Shown here: piece by piece, positions 33,747 to 43,659 of the stretch
Position numbering within the stretch: the stretch's first letter is position 1
Layout: each line of letters starts with the position of its first letter
Source of the DNA: Methanomicrobiales archaeon
GTDB lineage: Archaea; Halobacteriota; Methanomicrobia; Methanomicrobiales; Methanospirillaceae
DNA: 49,442 bases
Reading direction: 5' to 3'
Assembly: GCA_026394715.1 (NCBI GenBank)
Contig: JAPKXR010000210.1
Span: forward strand, 1 to 49,442
The notes under the pieces: model-generated
Seen by the model: only the letters and a program-made list of their open reading frames with translations
Told to the model about the DNA's origin: nothing
Database searches by the model: none
Position numbers and translations under genes: made by a program

Positions 33747-35573
33747 TTACATCTCGATACGGGTGACTACTCCATGGATCTTATGGGACGGGAGCTTATA
33801 GAACTGCACAAAGGATGGCGAGAGTCGTTTAATTGCTGAGAATATTTTCCATATGAGATTATCGGTGACAATTTCTTCCAACCCGTAAAAGATCGTTTTC
33901 TCCCTGATTTCGGCATCACGGAGAATTTTTGTCATGTTGATGATCTCCATGTACCCGTAGTCGATCTGAAAGACCCGGAGACCGTCTTCCAGGTCTTCCC
34001 CAAATTTCCAGTTGACCCCGAACGGAGTTTCGAGCTGGTGAAGGCTGATGATAATATTGTCTTCATACAGGATGTTGTTGTTGAAGATGGTATGGGAGAT
34101 GTAACTTGGGATCTTCTGGATATCCCGGGCAAAAAAGAGTGCTGTGCCCTTGATTTTTTTCACATGAGTATAGACATAGCTATATTTTTCCCGGAATTCA
34201 ACCAGGTCCATCGGGTTCATCACGGTAAATAGCCGTTTCTGGCCATAGATATAGATCATGATCAGGGTGAATGGTATTGCCGCGATTATCAACGACCAAT
34301 ACCCACCGTTTGGAATCTTGAATGTGGTTGAGAAGAGGTAGACCAGGTCCACCAGGAGAACACAAAATGCAATGGCCGTCCTGATATACTGCCGTTTTAG
34401 CAGGAAAATTGCGGTGATCATGATACCCGTTACCGTCATCGTCCCCATCACGGCAAGCCCGTACGCGGCTGCGAGGCGCTCGGAATATTCAAACTGGAAC
34501 AGTACATAGAGTACCGCCAGGAGCAGGAACCAGTTGACCGAATCGATATAAATCTGGGAGCGCAACTCGGCAGAAGTATAATCGATCTTGAGCAGGGGTA
34601 TGACACGGGTGGTGATACCCTGGTATACAATTGAGAATATTCCCGAGATAATTGACTGGGAGGCGATAACCGTGGCGATGATGGCAAGGATCAGGAACGG
34701 AATATACAGGACTGGTGCGACATTGTATGCCATTTCAAACAGGATGTTTTTTGATTCCGGGTGCTGCAGGAGAAATGCTCCCTGGCCAAGGTAGTTCAGT
34801 ACGAGGGCACAAAAAACAAGTCCCCATGCCTTCAGGATAGGGTCCCTTCCCAATTGCCCCATGTCTGCAAATAACGCCTCACCACCCGTGGCACAGAGAA
34901 TCACCTGTGAAAGGATGAAAAATGCGGTGATCCCGTTGGAGGTGACGAAATTAATCGCATAATAGGGGTTCAGTGCGTTGATTATGGCAGGCACCTGGAC
35001 AATATAGAATATTCCGAGGACGGCAAGAATGAGGAACCATATGAGCATGACCGGTCCGAATGCCCATGCTACCTTTTCCGTCCCTTTCTTCTGGAAGGAG
35101 AAGAGCACGATGGCAATGACGGCCGCGATAATGACAAGGATACTCTGGCTGATACCTGCTACCCCGGGGATAAGCCTGAGCCCCTCCACCGCGGAAAGGA
35201 TACTGATGGCAGGGGTGATGACACCGTCACCAATCAGAAGTGATACCCCGATAATCGCGAGGAGTGAGAAGAACGTTATGGCCCGGCCTGACTTGAGCAT
35301 CGGGAGAAGGATCTCTTTCAACACGATCGTCCCACCCTCCCCTTTTTTACCCAGTTGCATCGCAAGCCAGGCGTATTGTATCGTGACGAGGATAATTAAT
35401 GTCCAGACGATCATGGAAATGATCCCGGTCAGGTTCTGGATGGTAGGCTGGACCAGCAGGAAAATCACGGTGAGGGTGTAGATAGGGCTGGTCCCGACAT
35501 CCCCGAAGACAACACCCATCGATTTGATGACACCTTTAAAATAATTCGGGGAATGGACGTCGGACATCTTCAC
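33747..35573 (-). CDS. kup: KUP-type potassium uptake transporter
   Basis: The 608-residue membrane protein starts with the KUP signature MGVVFGDVGTSPIYTL (residues 19-34) and includes GEGGTIVLKEILLPML, LIGDGVITPAISILSAVEGL and about twelve hydrophobic helices up to residue 430. A cytoplasmic C-terminal domain of 170 residues follows. It imports K+ with protons. GTG 35573 or ATG 35567 may start translation. Potassium is a major compatible solute in methanogens, so import capacity is expected. It is transcribed ahead of the flippase-like gene. Confidence 0.92.
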   Translation of the reverse strand: MKMSDVHSPNYFKGVIKSMGVVFGDVGTSPIYTLTVIFLLVQPTIQNLTGIISMIVWTLIILVTIQYAWLAMQLGKKGEGGTIVLKEILLPMLKSGRAITFFSLLAIIGVSLLIGDGVITPAISILSAVEGLRLIPGVAGISQSILVIIAAVIAIVLFSFQKKGTEKVAWAFGPVMLIWFLILAVLGIFYIVQVPAIINALNPYYAINFVTSNGITAFFILSQVILCATGGEALFADMGQLGRDPILKAWGLVFCALVLNYLGQGAFLLQHPESKNILFEMAYNVAPVLYIPFLILAIIATVIASQSIISGIFSIVYQGITTRVIPLLKIDYTSAELRSQIYIDSVNWFLLLAVLYVLFQFEYSERLAAAYGLAVMGTMTVTGIMITAIFLLKRQYIRTAIAFCVLLVDLVYLFSTTFKIPNGGYWSLIIAAIPFTLIMIYIYGQKRLFTVMNPMDLVEFREKYSYVYTHVKKIKGTALFFARDIQKIPSYISHTIFNNNILYEDNIIISLHQLETPFGVNWKFGEDLEDGLRVFQIDYGYMEIINMTKILRDAEIREKTIFYGLEEIVTDNLIWKIFSAIKRLSPSFVQFYKLPSHKIHGVVTRIEM

Positions 35574-35825
35574 TAAAACTTCTCAATCTGAGTATAATAT
35601 AGGTTCGTAGATGACCTGGTACCCTGGGGGCCATAACTGTTGCCGGTAGGCAGATCCCAGGTTTTTCACACGCCGGCGCGAAGTGCAAATCCTGGACTCC
35701 GCGGAGTAACCCGCGAGGTATTTTTTCTTCATGTAAAATGGCCCTGTCCAATCTTGTAAAATTCCCCCTCGGGAAGGATACTTTAACTTGATCCGGTGCA
35801 AATTACTCGGGTAAAGGGATATGGC

Positions 35826-36893
35826 ATGGATGAAAAACGGTCGTTCTTTACTTCGGAACCCCCGGAAGACCCCGGACGGTTCTATGAAAAAATAGATACG
35901 GCGATACGGGGCCAAAGAGAGTTTTCGCTGATCAGTGCGGCAGTTGAGCTTGGAATTTTTGATGTATGTGCAACCCCGGTGACGGCGGAGGATCTGGCGT
36001 CCCGTATTTCTGCCGACCGGGAAATGTGCCGCCTGCTCTGCGAGGCACTGGTTGCGGAAGGCCTGTTGACCTTTGATTCTGGGAAATACTCAGACACAGC
36101 GATGACATCGACGTACCTGGCCCGAAGTTCTCCCTATTCACAGGTCCATTATATCGGGCAGCTTGGAACGATGGCCAAGGAATTGTGGGCCCCGCTTGCC
36201 CGCATTGTCCTGAATGGACCGGTGCAGTATGGGAAAGAGGATTTTTTTCGCGGGTACTCTCTTCCTGCGATGGCTGAAAACGCCGTATCCGGAAGGATAC
36301 AGGCAGTCACCCGTGCAATTATTGGTCTCCCTGGTTTTTCCCGTATCAGGCGGGTACTGGACCTTGGTGGCGGGCATGGTCTCTACGCGATCGCACTTGG
36401 CATACAGCGCCCTGATATTCAGGCATGGGTGTTTGACTTACCCCACGTTGTCACCCTGGCGGAACGTTACCTGGAACAGTACAGGGTGGAGAACGTGCAC
36501 CTGATACCAGGGGATTTTTTCACGGATTCGTTTGGTGAAGGCTATGACCTGGTGATATCATCATCAAATCCGAGTGGGAAATCCATTCAACTGCTGCCAA
36601 AAATCAGCGGGGCCATGAATGAAGGAGGTTTCTTTGTCAATATCCAGTCTGCCGGTGGCCCCCCCGGTGACCCGCTCCAGTCGCTGGAATGGAAACTCTG
36701 GACATTTACCGGGGTTAACAAATTACAGGGGGAATGTACCAAGGAACAGGTGTTTATGACTCCTGCATATCGGGAGGCATTATTGGAGAACGGTCTGCTT
36801 GTCATTGATGAACGGGATATCCGGGACCATTACCACAAGGATACGTATGTTCGGATGGTAATTGCCCGGAAAGGGATAGAGACAAACGGATAG
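35826..36893 (+). CDS. SAM-dependent O-methyltransferase with dimerisation wHTH
   Basis: The 355-residue protein has an N-terminal winged-helix dimerisation domain (EFSLISAAVELGIFDVCATP, then TAEDLASRISADREMCRLLC) followed by a Rossmann methyltransferase domain. That domain has the SAM motif VLDLGGGHGLYAIAL near residue 183, VFDLPHVVTLAERYL and the GDFF motif. The layout resembles the family of plant caffeate and bacterial hydroxyneurosporene O-methyltransferases (PF00891 type). The acceptor is unknown; in methanogens such enzymes often act on corrinoid-free small molecules, but that cannot be decided here. ATG 35826 was preferred over an in-frame upstream GTG. It is divergent from kup. Confidence 0.8.
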   Translation: MDEKRSFFTSEPPEDPGRFYEKIDTAIRGQREFSLISAAVELGIFDVCATPVTAEDLASRISADREMCRLLCEALVAEGLLTFDSGKYSDTAMTSTYLARSSPYSQVHYIGQLGTMAKELWAPLARIVLNGPVQYGKEDFFRGYSLPAMAENAVSGRIQAVTRAIIGLPGFSRIRRVLDLGGGHGLYAIALGIQRPDIQAWVFDLPHVVTLAERYLEQYRVENVHLIPGDFFTDSFGEGYDLVISSSNPSGKSIQLLPKISGAMNEGGFFVNIQSAGGPPGDPLQSLEWKLWTFTGVNKLQGECTKEQVFMTPAYREALLENGLLVIDERDIRDHYHKDTYVRMVIARKGIETNG

Positions 36894-37018
36894 GACCGTT
36901 GTACCGCCGGTACCGATGTGCACAGCGATTCCCAAGCAATGGAATTACTACATTGCCAGGGACAGGTGCAGATGCTGGCGCCATACCTTTAACCTAATCA
37001 GCCGCAATGTAAACGATA

Positions 37019-38236
37019 ATGACCCTAAATCCTCTTTCCACTCGTATTGAGTATATCGGGTTCTGGAAAAGAATAGGTGCAACGGTCCCTGATCTGGCCG
37101 TAGCCGGAATATTTGCTTTTTTCTTACAATTGCTTCTCATCCAGCTGAACGTTCCCTATATCGTATTCTGGACCGTGCTGAGTACAGGAATATTTTACCT
37201 GGTTTTTTATTCGCCCCTCTGGACTAGTTCATCATACCAGGCGACACCCGGCAAACTGCTATTCGGCATAGTCGTCGTCGATGGTAATGGACGGCGGCTG
37301 GGAAGGCGGCTGACATTTTCCCGCGCCCTTGTGCGGGAACTCGGTAAGTATGTCTCGTTATTGTTGTTTGGGGCCGGCTTTGTTATGATCGGGTTTACGA
37401 GCCGGAAACAGGGGCTGCATGATCTCCTGGCACTTACGGTTGTGACTTGGAGATCGCAGGTATTTACGAATAACCCTGCCAGGTCTCCAGGTTTTGTTCC
37501 GGTTACGGGAAGGCTCAGGCTGGCAACCGTGATAATTACGCTCTGTATTCTTTGTACCGTCATCCCGGCATTTTATTATGAAACGGTTGCCCACCAGCCA
37601 GTTACCCCGGCACGTGTCGCAGCCCGCAGTCTTGCAACCGCCGCCGATACACTCAATGGTTCAAAGTATCCCGGTTATTCACTGGTTGCATATGATGCCG
37701 CTATCGCGCTCCAGCCGGACGACCCGGAAATCCTGATGAAAAAATTGTATTTCCTGGGAAATATCGGACGGGTGGACGAAGCACGCGTTTCCCTGGACCA
37801 GATGGTCAGGATGTATCCCAATGAAACGACACCGCTGATTTTCCAGGGGGACCTCTATCTCCGAGAAGGGAAATTCCGGGACGCAGTGTCCTCCTACGAA
37901 CAGGCAATTGCAAAAGACCCTAAAAATGCCCGGATATGGGTAAAAAAAGGTGATGCATACCTCACCGAGGCGATGATTGAAATGGCAAAGATGCGCGATA
38001 TGTACCGCAACCTGACATCAGCAAAACCCGGTACGGCGCAGGAGGCGGTGTCTTCCGACGCATTCCGTTCCACACAGCCATACCAGGAAGCAGTCAAGGC
38101 TTACAATAAGGCAATTGAACTCGACCCGTTGACAAGTGTCGCGATTACTGAACGAATCCTTTCATCCACGCAACATCTCCTTGATTCCTATAGTGGCATC
38201 CTGGATGATATTGGGGGTGGAAACGCTGCACGGTAA
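37019..38236 (+). CDS. RDD-family membrane protein with TPR domain (405 aa)
   Basis: Residues 10-150 form an RDD domain with the starting motif GFWKRIGATVPDLAVAGI, hydrophobic helices, the signature SSYQATPGKLLFGIVVVDGNGRRL and RKQGLHDLLALTVV. After a transmembrane helix (about 165-185) an extracytoplasmic tetratricopeptide region contains PGYSLVAYDAAIALQPDDPEI and REGKFRDAVSSYEQAIAKDP, with a third repeat ending KAIELDP. TPRs bind proteins, so the protein may be a membrane scaffold. No neighbour reveals its partner; the gene is convergent with 38368-39111. Confidence 0.75.
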   Translation: MTLNPLSTRIEYIGFWKRIGATVPDLAVAGIFAFFLQLLLIQLNVPYIVFWTVLSTGIFYLVFYSPLWTSSSYQATPGKLLFGIVVVDGNGRRLGRRLTFSRALVRELGKYVSLLLFGAGFVMIGFTSRKQGLHDLLALTVVTWRSQVFTNNPARSPGFVPVTGRLRLATVIITLCILCTVIPAFYYETVAHQPVTPARVAARSLATAADTLNGSKYPGYSLVAYDAAIALQPDDPEILMKKLYFLGNIGRVDEARVSLDQMVRMYPNETTPLIFQGDLYLREGKFRDAVSSYEQAIAKDPKNARIWVKKGDAYLTEAMIEMAKMRDMYRNLTSAKPGTAQEAVSSDAFRSTQPYQEAVKAYNKAIELDPLTSVAITERILSSTQHLLDSYSGILDDIGGGNAAR

Positions 38237-38367
38237 CGTTAGGTGTGCATTCGTACCACATGACGTTCCCGATAGTCCGGTCAATGGGGTATTCACCCGA
38301 TTGGGTTGACTCCGCCCCCTGGTCATTCCAGAAATGATGTAACGCGAAAAGGTCCACCAGGCTGGTT

Positions 38368-39111
38368 TTAGGTGGTATGGTCAGGACGATGAAGGGTAGT
38401 GCCGCAAAACGGGCAAAAATTTGCGCCTTCGGGTGCTTTTTTCCCGCAATGATGGCAGAATGCAATCTCCGTTGCATCCGGGGCATATCCACTATTCTGC
38501 CTCGCGACAGGTCGCTTCTCTTCCATGATGACGGGTCTTGCGATGAGGATTGGGGAATTATCCGGCCCCCTGAGATGGGCTTTTCCAGTGCCGCGGTGGT
38601 GCCCTGTCCCCTGATCCACTGCGTCAGGAGCCTCATGTTGCTGATGGACCGGTTTTTCGGGAGGTTTTGACGGGTGAAGATCATCCTTATGGACCGTTAC
38701 CGGGAACTCCCGGTGACGCGTGATGGATTTTACCGGCTTTAACGGTCTCCCGTGAAGGAGGCTGATCCATTCCTCGATCTCGGCGGTCCGGTCAGCGCCT
38801 TCCTGGACGAATGCAATTTTCATTGTCCTTGTCTCGTCAGCTGATGTCCTGATGGTGAGGACCAGGAACGGGTCGGGTGATCCCGGTGATTCGAGATGGC
38901 TTCCCATGACGACGTCACGCGGGAATTCCTTGGAAATTACCCCTGGTTTTTTCTCGTCCTGGTCGATTAAAAAAATCCGCTTGTCGGTAATACAGGCATT
39001 AAAGGAGAGTTTCTTGATGCCGACAGAGCTGGAATACCGAAGTACTCTCTCACCTGGTTCCAGGTACTGTTCAGGTCCGTTTCCCGGGTCGTTTTCATAT
39101 GCCTGGACCAT
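38368..39111 (-). CDS. PH-like domain protein with C-terminal zinc ribbon (247 aa)
   Basis: The N-terminal 120 residues look like a small beta-rich PH-type domain (EPGERVLRYSSSVGIKKLS, NACITDKRIFLIDQ). A charged, low-complexity linker rich in His and Pro follows (about 145-205), and then a double-CxxC zinc ribbon: CHHCGKKAPEGANFCPFCG at about residues 219-237. Proteins of this layout are common in Methanomicrobiales without known function; the zinc ribbon may mediate protein or nucleic acid contacts. The frame is clean and the start is an ATG. Confidence 0.65.
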   Translation of the reverse strand: MVQAYENDPGNGPEQYLEPGERVLRYSSSVGIKKLSFNACITDKRIFLIDQDEKKPGVISKEFPRDVVMGSHLESPGSPDPFLVLTIRTSADETRTMKIAFVQEGADRTAEIEEWISLLHGRPLKPVKSITRHREFPVTVHKDDLHPSKPPEKPVHQQHEAPDAVDQGTGHHRGTGKAHLRGPDNSPILIARPVIMEEKRPVARQNSGYAPDATEIAFCHHCGKKAPEGANFCPFCGTTLHRPDHTT

Positions 39112-39289
39112 TTTTTATTTCTCCTGTCTGTGAATCTGATTATCCATCAACTCTCATCTCCCAATCCATGCCGGTTACGTAATGATTATGTGTACCCATC
39201 CCTTTATTTTAATTTTCCAATGGCACCCGTGGATGACTCCGGTCCCGGGCAATCCCGTGTGCCCCGAAATTGTTACCCTGTGGAAAAAA

Positions 39290-40156
39290 TTAAATCAGGT
39301 TGTGGATCAGGCGTGGCACTTCTGATGGTCGTTGCGCAACCGGGACACCCATCGCTTTCAGTCGCTCGATCTTCGATCGGGCATCGCCTTCTCCACCTTC
39401 GATGATGGCGCCTGCATGCCCCATCCGTTTTTCAGGTGGTGCGGATATTCCTGCGATGTATGCGACGATCGGGATCTCGGCTGACTTTGCCCCTTCCTCT
39501 TCAAGGGCCCCGCCAACTTCCCCGATAATAACGACTGCTTTCGTCTCCCGGTCTTCGGAAAACCTGGTCAGGACATCGGTAAACGTCTGGCCGATTACGG
39601 GGTCCCCTCCAATGCCGACAACGGTACTCTGGCCGAGCCCTGCGCGGGTGAGTTCATCGACAATTTCGTAGGTAAGGGTACCACTCCGCGAAATCACGCC
39701 GATGTGACCTCGTGTGAATAATTGTGCCGGCATAATACCCAACTTTACCTCCCCGGGTGAAAGCAGGCCCGGGCAGTTCGGACCGATGACGCAACAATCA
39801 TTCATTTTTGCATACGAGATCGCTTTCATCGTATCATGGACCGGTATATGTTCGGTGATGGCGACCACGAGCGAAAGGCCGGCGCTTGCAGATTCCATGA
39901 TCGAGTCCCCGGCTGCGAAGGCCGGGACAAAAAGGACGCTTGCACTGGCATCATGTTCTTTCAATGCGTCACGGATGCTGTTATACACCGGGACACCATG
40001 GACTTCCTGCCCGGCCTTACCGGGTGTTACGCCAGCGACTACACCCCTGCCGCCAACACTTTTCGCGTACTCGTTCATCAGGGCGATGTGAAACGCCCCC
40101 TGGTTACCGGTGGCCCCGGTGACGATCACGCCTGTTTTTTTATCCCCGAAGATCAT
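39290..40156 (-). CDS. sucD: Succinyl-CoA synthetase alpha subunit
   Basis: This subunit forms succinyl-CoA from succinate, CoA and ATP with SucC. The 288-residue protein shows the CoA-binding start GVIVTGATGNQGAFH, the GPNCPGLLSPGEVKLGIMP region and the phosphorylated histidine in KRMGHAGAII (about residue 240). It is the last gene of the eight-gene operon and overlaps sucC by 4 bp. In methanogens it works in the reductive direction. Confidence 0.93.
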   Translation of the reverse strand: MIFGDKKTGVIVTGATGNQGAFHIALMNEYAKSVGGRGVVAGVTPGKAGQEVHGVPVYNSIRDALKEHDASASVLFVPAFAAGDSIMESASAGLSLVVAITEHIPVHDTMKAISYAKMNDCCVIGPNCPGLLSPGEVKLGIMPAQLFTRGHIGVISRSGTLTYEIVDELTRAGLGQSTVVGIGGDPVIGQTFTDVLTRFSEDRETKAVVIIGEVGGALEEEGAKSAEIPIVAYIAGISAPPEKRMGHAGAIIEGGEGDARSKIERLKAMGVPVAQRPSEVPRLIHNLI

Positions 40157-41238
40157 CGTGTCATCTCCACTGCTGCTTTTACCACCTGTTCCATGGTGTC
40201 GGGCATCTGGTAACCCTTGTCTGAAAGCAGTTTTCTGCCTTCTGTTTCGTTTGTACCTGCGAGACGGACGATGACGGGCTGCGCTACGTCTGCACTGATG
40301 ATCCCTTTTGCGACCTCGTCACACCGGGTAATCCCGCCGAGAAGGTTCACGACAATCGCTTTCACGGACGGGACACTGGCAACAAGCCGGACCGCATTCA
40401 TTACCCGCTCCTGTTCGGCACCACCACCGACATCGAGGAAGTTCGCGGCCCTGCCGCCATAATATTCAATCAGGTCGAGTGTCGCCATGGTCAGCCCGGC
40501 GCCGTTCCCGATGACGCCAATCGTGCCTTCTAGTTCGACATAAGAAAATCCGAACCGTTCCGCTTCACGTTCCCGGTCTGAAAGGTCACGGTTCACCGTG
40601 ATACCCTGCCTGTTCAGGGCATTATCATCGACGATCAGTTTTGCATCGGCGGCGACCACCCCCCCGGGCGTTGTGACAAGGGGGTTGATCTCTGCTAGTA
40701 ATGCGTCTTTCTTCTGGAATACATGGTAGAGACGGTTGATTAACGGGCCCAGTTCCTTTGGTGCTTTTCCAAGAAGGTCCCGTACCATGAACTGCGGGAC
40801 ATCGTGCATGATCAGGGGGAGTGATGCCCGACGGATAGCGTCCGGGTCCTCTTTTGCGGCTTTCTCGATCTCTACCCCGCCGGCATCGGCAAAGAGGATG
40901 AGTGCATGCTGTGTTGACCTGTCGACCGCGATAGAAAGGTAATATTCATGCGTAATATCGAGCCGCTCCTCGACCAGCACTTCTTTGACCGGGATATGTT
41001 TAATCTCCCGCGAAAAAAGGTCCTGCGCGGTCTTCACCGCAGTGGCCTTATCCGCCATCAGGACACCACCGGCCTTTCCTCTCCCACCGACATCCACCTG
41101 TGCCTTCAGGACCAGCTTGTCCGGGAGCGCCGGGAGGTGCGCTGCAAGTTCATCCGGTGACCTGATCAGGACGCCGCCTGGGATCCGTATGCCCGACTCT
41201 TCGAGCACCTTCTTTGCTTCATACTCGAGTATCTTCAT
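40153..41238 (-). CDS. sucC: Succinyl-CoA synthetase beta subunit
   Basis: The 361-residue ATP-grasp subunit carries KILEYEAKKVLEESGI at the N-terminus, KAQVDVGGRGKAGGV (ATP loop), LLAEINPLVTTPGG (metal site) and IGNGAGLTMATLDLI with ANFLDVGGGA toward the C-terminus, followed by NLLGGITRCD. It contributes the nucleotide site of succinyl-CoA synthetase. It is joined to korC and sucD by 4-nt overlaps, which should fix expression ratios with the ferredoxin oxidoreductase that consumes its product. Confidence 0.94.
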   Translation of the reverse strand: MKILEYEAKKVLEESGIRIPGGVLIRSPDELAAHLPALPDKLVLKAQVDVGGRGKAGGVLMADKATAVKTAQDLFSREIKHIPVKEVLVEERLDITHEYYLSIAVDRSTQHALILFADAGGVEIEKAAKEDPDAIRRASLPLIMHDVPQFMVRDLLGKAPKELGPLINRLYHVFQKKDALLAEINPLVTTPGGVVAADAKLIVDDNALNRQGITVNRDLSDREREAERFGFSYVELEGTIGVIGNGAGLTMATLDLIEYYGGRAANFLDVGGGAEQERVMNAVRLVASVPSVKAIVVNLLGGITRCDEVAKGIISADVAQPVIVRLAGTNETEGRKLLSDKGYQMPDTMEQVVKAAVEMTR

Positions 41239-41777
41239 GCTGACTGCCCTCTCTCTTTTACCAGTTCAAACCCGCGGGACATCGCGCCCAGGTTCAGCTT
41301 TTCAGTCCCTTTTGGTACACTGTCAAGAATTGCACGCTCGATTGCCGTTTCAGATACCAGTTTCGTCGCTGCGACCAGTGCCCCGAGCATGACAATATTG
41401 GCAACAATATCCCGTCCCAGCTTTTCCCTTGCTTCCTTCGTCGCCGGTACCTCGATACAGGTGCATACCGGTCTTGAATGGACAAGCGTGGAATCGATGA
41501 TCATGATGGCATCCTCCGGTGCCGACGCACCATATTTTTCGAACCCTTCCTGTGACATGATCACGTAGATGTCCGGGACGGTGACTTTCGGAAAGAGAAT
41601 AGGCTCGTCATCGATAATTACCGCACTCATGGATGCCCCACCCCGGGCCTCGGGCCCGTATACCTGCGTCTGGACTGCAAACTTGTTATCATACATCACG
41701 GCGGCACGCCCGATGATAACGGCAGAGAGGATAATCCCCTGGCCGCCAAACCCTGAAAACCGTACTTCGTGTCTCAC
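41235..41777 (-). CDS. korC: 2-oxoglutarate:ferredoxin oxidoreductase gamma subunit
   Basis: The 180-residue protein starts RHEVRFSGFGGQGIILSAVI, the typical gamma-domain motif, and contains YGPEARGGASMSAVIIDDEP, which binds at the interface of the oxidoreductase. It belongs to the four-part Kor complex with korD, korA and korB, all adjacent and overlapping by 4 nt. The complex reversibly carboxylates succinyl-CoA to 2-oxoglutarate using reduced ferredoxin. Confidence 0.9.
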   Translation of the reverse strand: MRHEVRFSGFGGQGIILSAVIIGRAAVMYDNKFAVQTQVYGPEARGGASMSAVIIDDEPILFPKVTVPDIYVIMSQEGFEKYGASAPEDAIMIIDSTLVHSRPVCTCIEVPATKEAREKLGRDIVANIVMLGALVAATKLVSETAIERAILDSVPKGTEKLNLGAMSRGFELVKERGQSA

Positions 41778-42562
41778 TTCGGTAACCCCATGACCGGACG
41801 TTTCCGGTTGACAAATTCGCCAACGACAATCGTTGCATCAGGCACCGGCTCGCCCCTCTCTTCATGCTGGAGATATTTCAGCCTCATCATAGAATGCGAC
41901 CTGAAGTACTCCACCTGGTCGAGTACCTGCCTGAATTTGTTTCTCCTGCCATAGTTCGTCGGGCATTGGACCATGGCCTCAATAAACGACAAACCGGGAG
42001 TTTCCATTCCTACTTTCACGGCTTTTGTAAGCTCTTTCACGTGGTAGGAGGTCCAACGGGCCACGTAATTCGCACCTGCGGCAATGGCAAGTTCACAGAG
42101 GTCGAACGCAGGTTCGGCCGATCCAAACGGGGTGGTCGTAGAGAGCGCACCCATCGGGGTAGTCGGGCTCCCCTGCCCGCCGGTCATCCCGTAAATCTGG
42201 TTGTTCATGCAGACCACCGTGATATCGATGTTTCTCCGGCATGCGTGGATAAAGTGGTTCCCGCCGATAGCTGCAAGGTCACCGTCACCGGTAAAAACAA
42301 CCACGTGAAATCCGGGGCGGGCCATTTTTACCCCTGTTGCAAACGGGAGGGCCCGGCCGTGCGTGGTATGGAGGGAGTCGGTGACAATGTACCCCGGGGC
42401 TCTTGAGGAACAGCCGATACCTGATACGAAGATGGTTTCATCTTTTTTCCAGCCCATTCCGTCTATGGCTTCGAGTGTGCAGTTGATGATTGTCCCGTTC
42501 CCGCAGCCTGCGCAATAGATGTGCGGCAAGCGGTCCTGGCGGAGCCACTCATCGTAGCTCAT
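41774..42562 (-). CDS. korB: 2-oxoglutarate:ferredoxin oxidoreductase beta subunit
   Basis: The 262-residue thiamine-diphosphate-binding subunit has the CAGCGNGTI motif (about residues 18-26), GIGCSSRAPGY, the TPP/Mg motif GDGDLAAIGGNHFIHACRRN and the NNQIYGMTGGQGSPTTP signature. These specify the beta subunit of 2-oxoacid:ferredoxin oxidoreductases. Assignment to 2-oxoglutarate rather than pyruvate or branched-chain acids rests on the adjacent sucCD and fumarase genes. Confidence 0.92.
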   Translation of the reverse strand: MSYDEWLRQDRLPHIYCAGCGNGTIINCTLEAIDGMGWKKDETIFVSGIGCSSRAPGYIVTDSLHTTHGRALPFATGVKMARPGFHVVVFTGDGDLAAIGGNHFIHACRRNIDITVVCMNNQIYGMTGGQGSPTTPMGALSTTTPFGSAEPAFDLCELAIAAGANYVARWTSYHVKELTKAVKVGMETPGLSFIEAMVQCPTNYGRRNKFRQVLDQVEYFRSHSMMRLKYLQHEERGEPVPDATIVVGEFVNRKRPVMGLPK

Positions 42563-43659
42563 ATTCCCACCCCTGTTAATTTTTTCAGTTCTGCAGGCAG
42601 GTGAAGGTCTCCTCCAAGTTTCGGGACCTGGATTACGGGGACCCGTGTATGACGGTCAAATTCACGTGCTATCTGGCCGAGGTTCAGTTCAGGAATGATG
42701 AAGCGTGTTGCATTCGGGAACTCGGCTATCGCGTGCTCGGGAAATGGCCATACCATCTTCAGGCGGAGGTGCCCGATATTTTTGCTTCCCGTATCATGGA
42801 GTACCTGTTCGACCGAACGGGCTGGAACGCCGTACGTGACAAAAACCGTTTCGGCTTCCGGGTTCGTGACGACGTAGTCGGCAATCTCCTTCCGGGCATT
42901 TTCGATCTTATTACAGAGGCGCATGACCAGCTGTTCATGAAGTTTCGGGTTCGTGGCACACGGGTACCCCCGTTCATCATGCGTAAGGCCGGTGACGTGG
43001 ACACCGAACCCTTTTCCAAACCCGGGGAACCCTGGTACAAGGTCCTTTTCCGGGTGGAAAGGAAGGACTCCGGACTCGAGAGGCCTCCTTGCCGTGTGTT
43101 CGACCTTGTCCGGGATGATGATCCGTTCGCGCATATGCCCGATAATTTCGTCAGCCATCAGGAAAACCGGTACCCGGAACCTGTCGGCCAGGTTAAATGC
43201 CTTCACCGTGAGTTCGTACATCTCCTGCACGGATGATGGACAGAGGGCGATGATGCTGTAGTCACCATGGGACCCGAACCTGCACTGCATCATGTCGCCT
43301 GCTGCGGCCATGGTCGGCTGCCCGGTGCTCGGGCCGCCGCGCTGGATATTGACGATCACACAGGGGGTCTCGGTCATCACCGCGTAGCCGATATTTTCCA
43401 TCATGAGCGAAAAACCCGGGCCGCTCGTTGCGGTCATTGCCCTCGCACCCGTCCACGACGCCCCGATTATCGAGGCCATCGATGCGATCTCGTCCTCCAT
43501 CTGGATGAACGTCCCGTTCTGTTTCGGGAGTTTTACTGCCATGTGCTCGGCAACTTCGGTAGAAGGTGTAATCGGGTAGCCTCCGAAGAAATTGCACCCG
43601 GCTGCGAGGGCGCCTTCAGCACAGGCAATATTTCCCTGCATGAATTGTATCGTACTCAA
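42559..43659 (-). CDS. korA: 2-oxoglutarate:ferredoxin oxidoreductase alpha subunit
   Basis: The 366-residue protein has the pyrimidine-binding domain with FMQGNIACAEGALAAGCNFF, GGYPITPSTEVAEHMAVKLP and a TATSGPGFSLMMENIGYA motif, and a C-terminal transketolase-type domain. It pairs with KorB to form the active site. Both junctions are ATGA-type overlaps. The protein lacks a fused gamma domain, consistent with the four-subunit form used by methanogens. Confidence 0.93.
   Translation of the reverse strand: MSTIQFMQGNIACAEGALAAGCNFFGGYPITPSTEVAEHMAVKLPKQNGTFIQMEDEIASMASIIGASWTGARAMTATSGPGFSLMMENIGYAVMTETPCVIVNIQRGGPSTGQPTMAAAGDMMQCRFGSHGDYSIIALCPSSVQEMYELTVKAFNLADRFRVPVFLMADEIIGHMRERIIIPDKVEHTARRPLESGVLPFHPEKDLVPGFPGFGKGFGVHVTGLTHDERGYPCATNPKLHEQLVMRLCNKIENARKEIADYVVTNPEAETVFVTYGVPARSVEQVLHDTGSKNIGHLRLKMVWPFPEHAIAEFPNATRFIIPELNLGQIAREFDRHTRVPVIQVPKLGGDLHLPAELKKLTGVGI

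Noticed and set aside
42601-43236. Plus-strand 211-codon open frame opposite korA
   Set aside because: It is the antisense of a well-supported gene in GC-rich sequence and shows no family resemblance.
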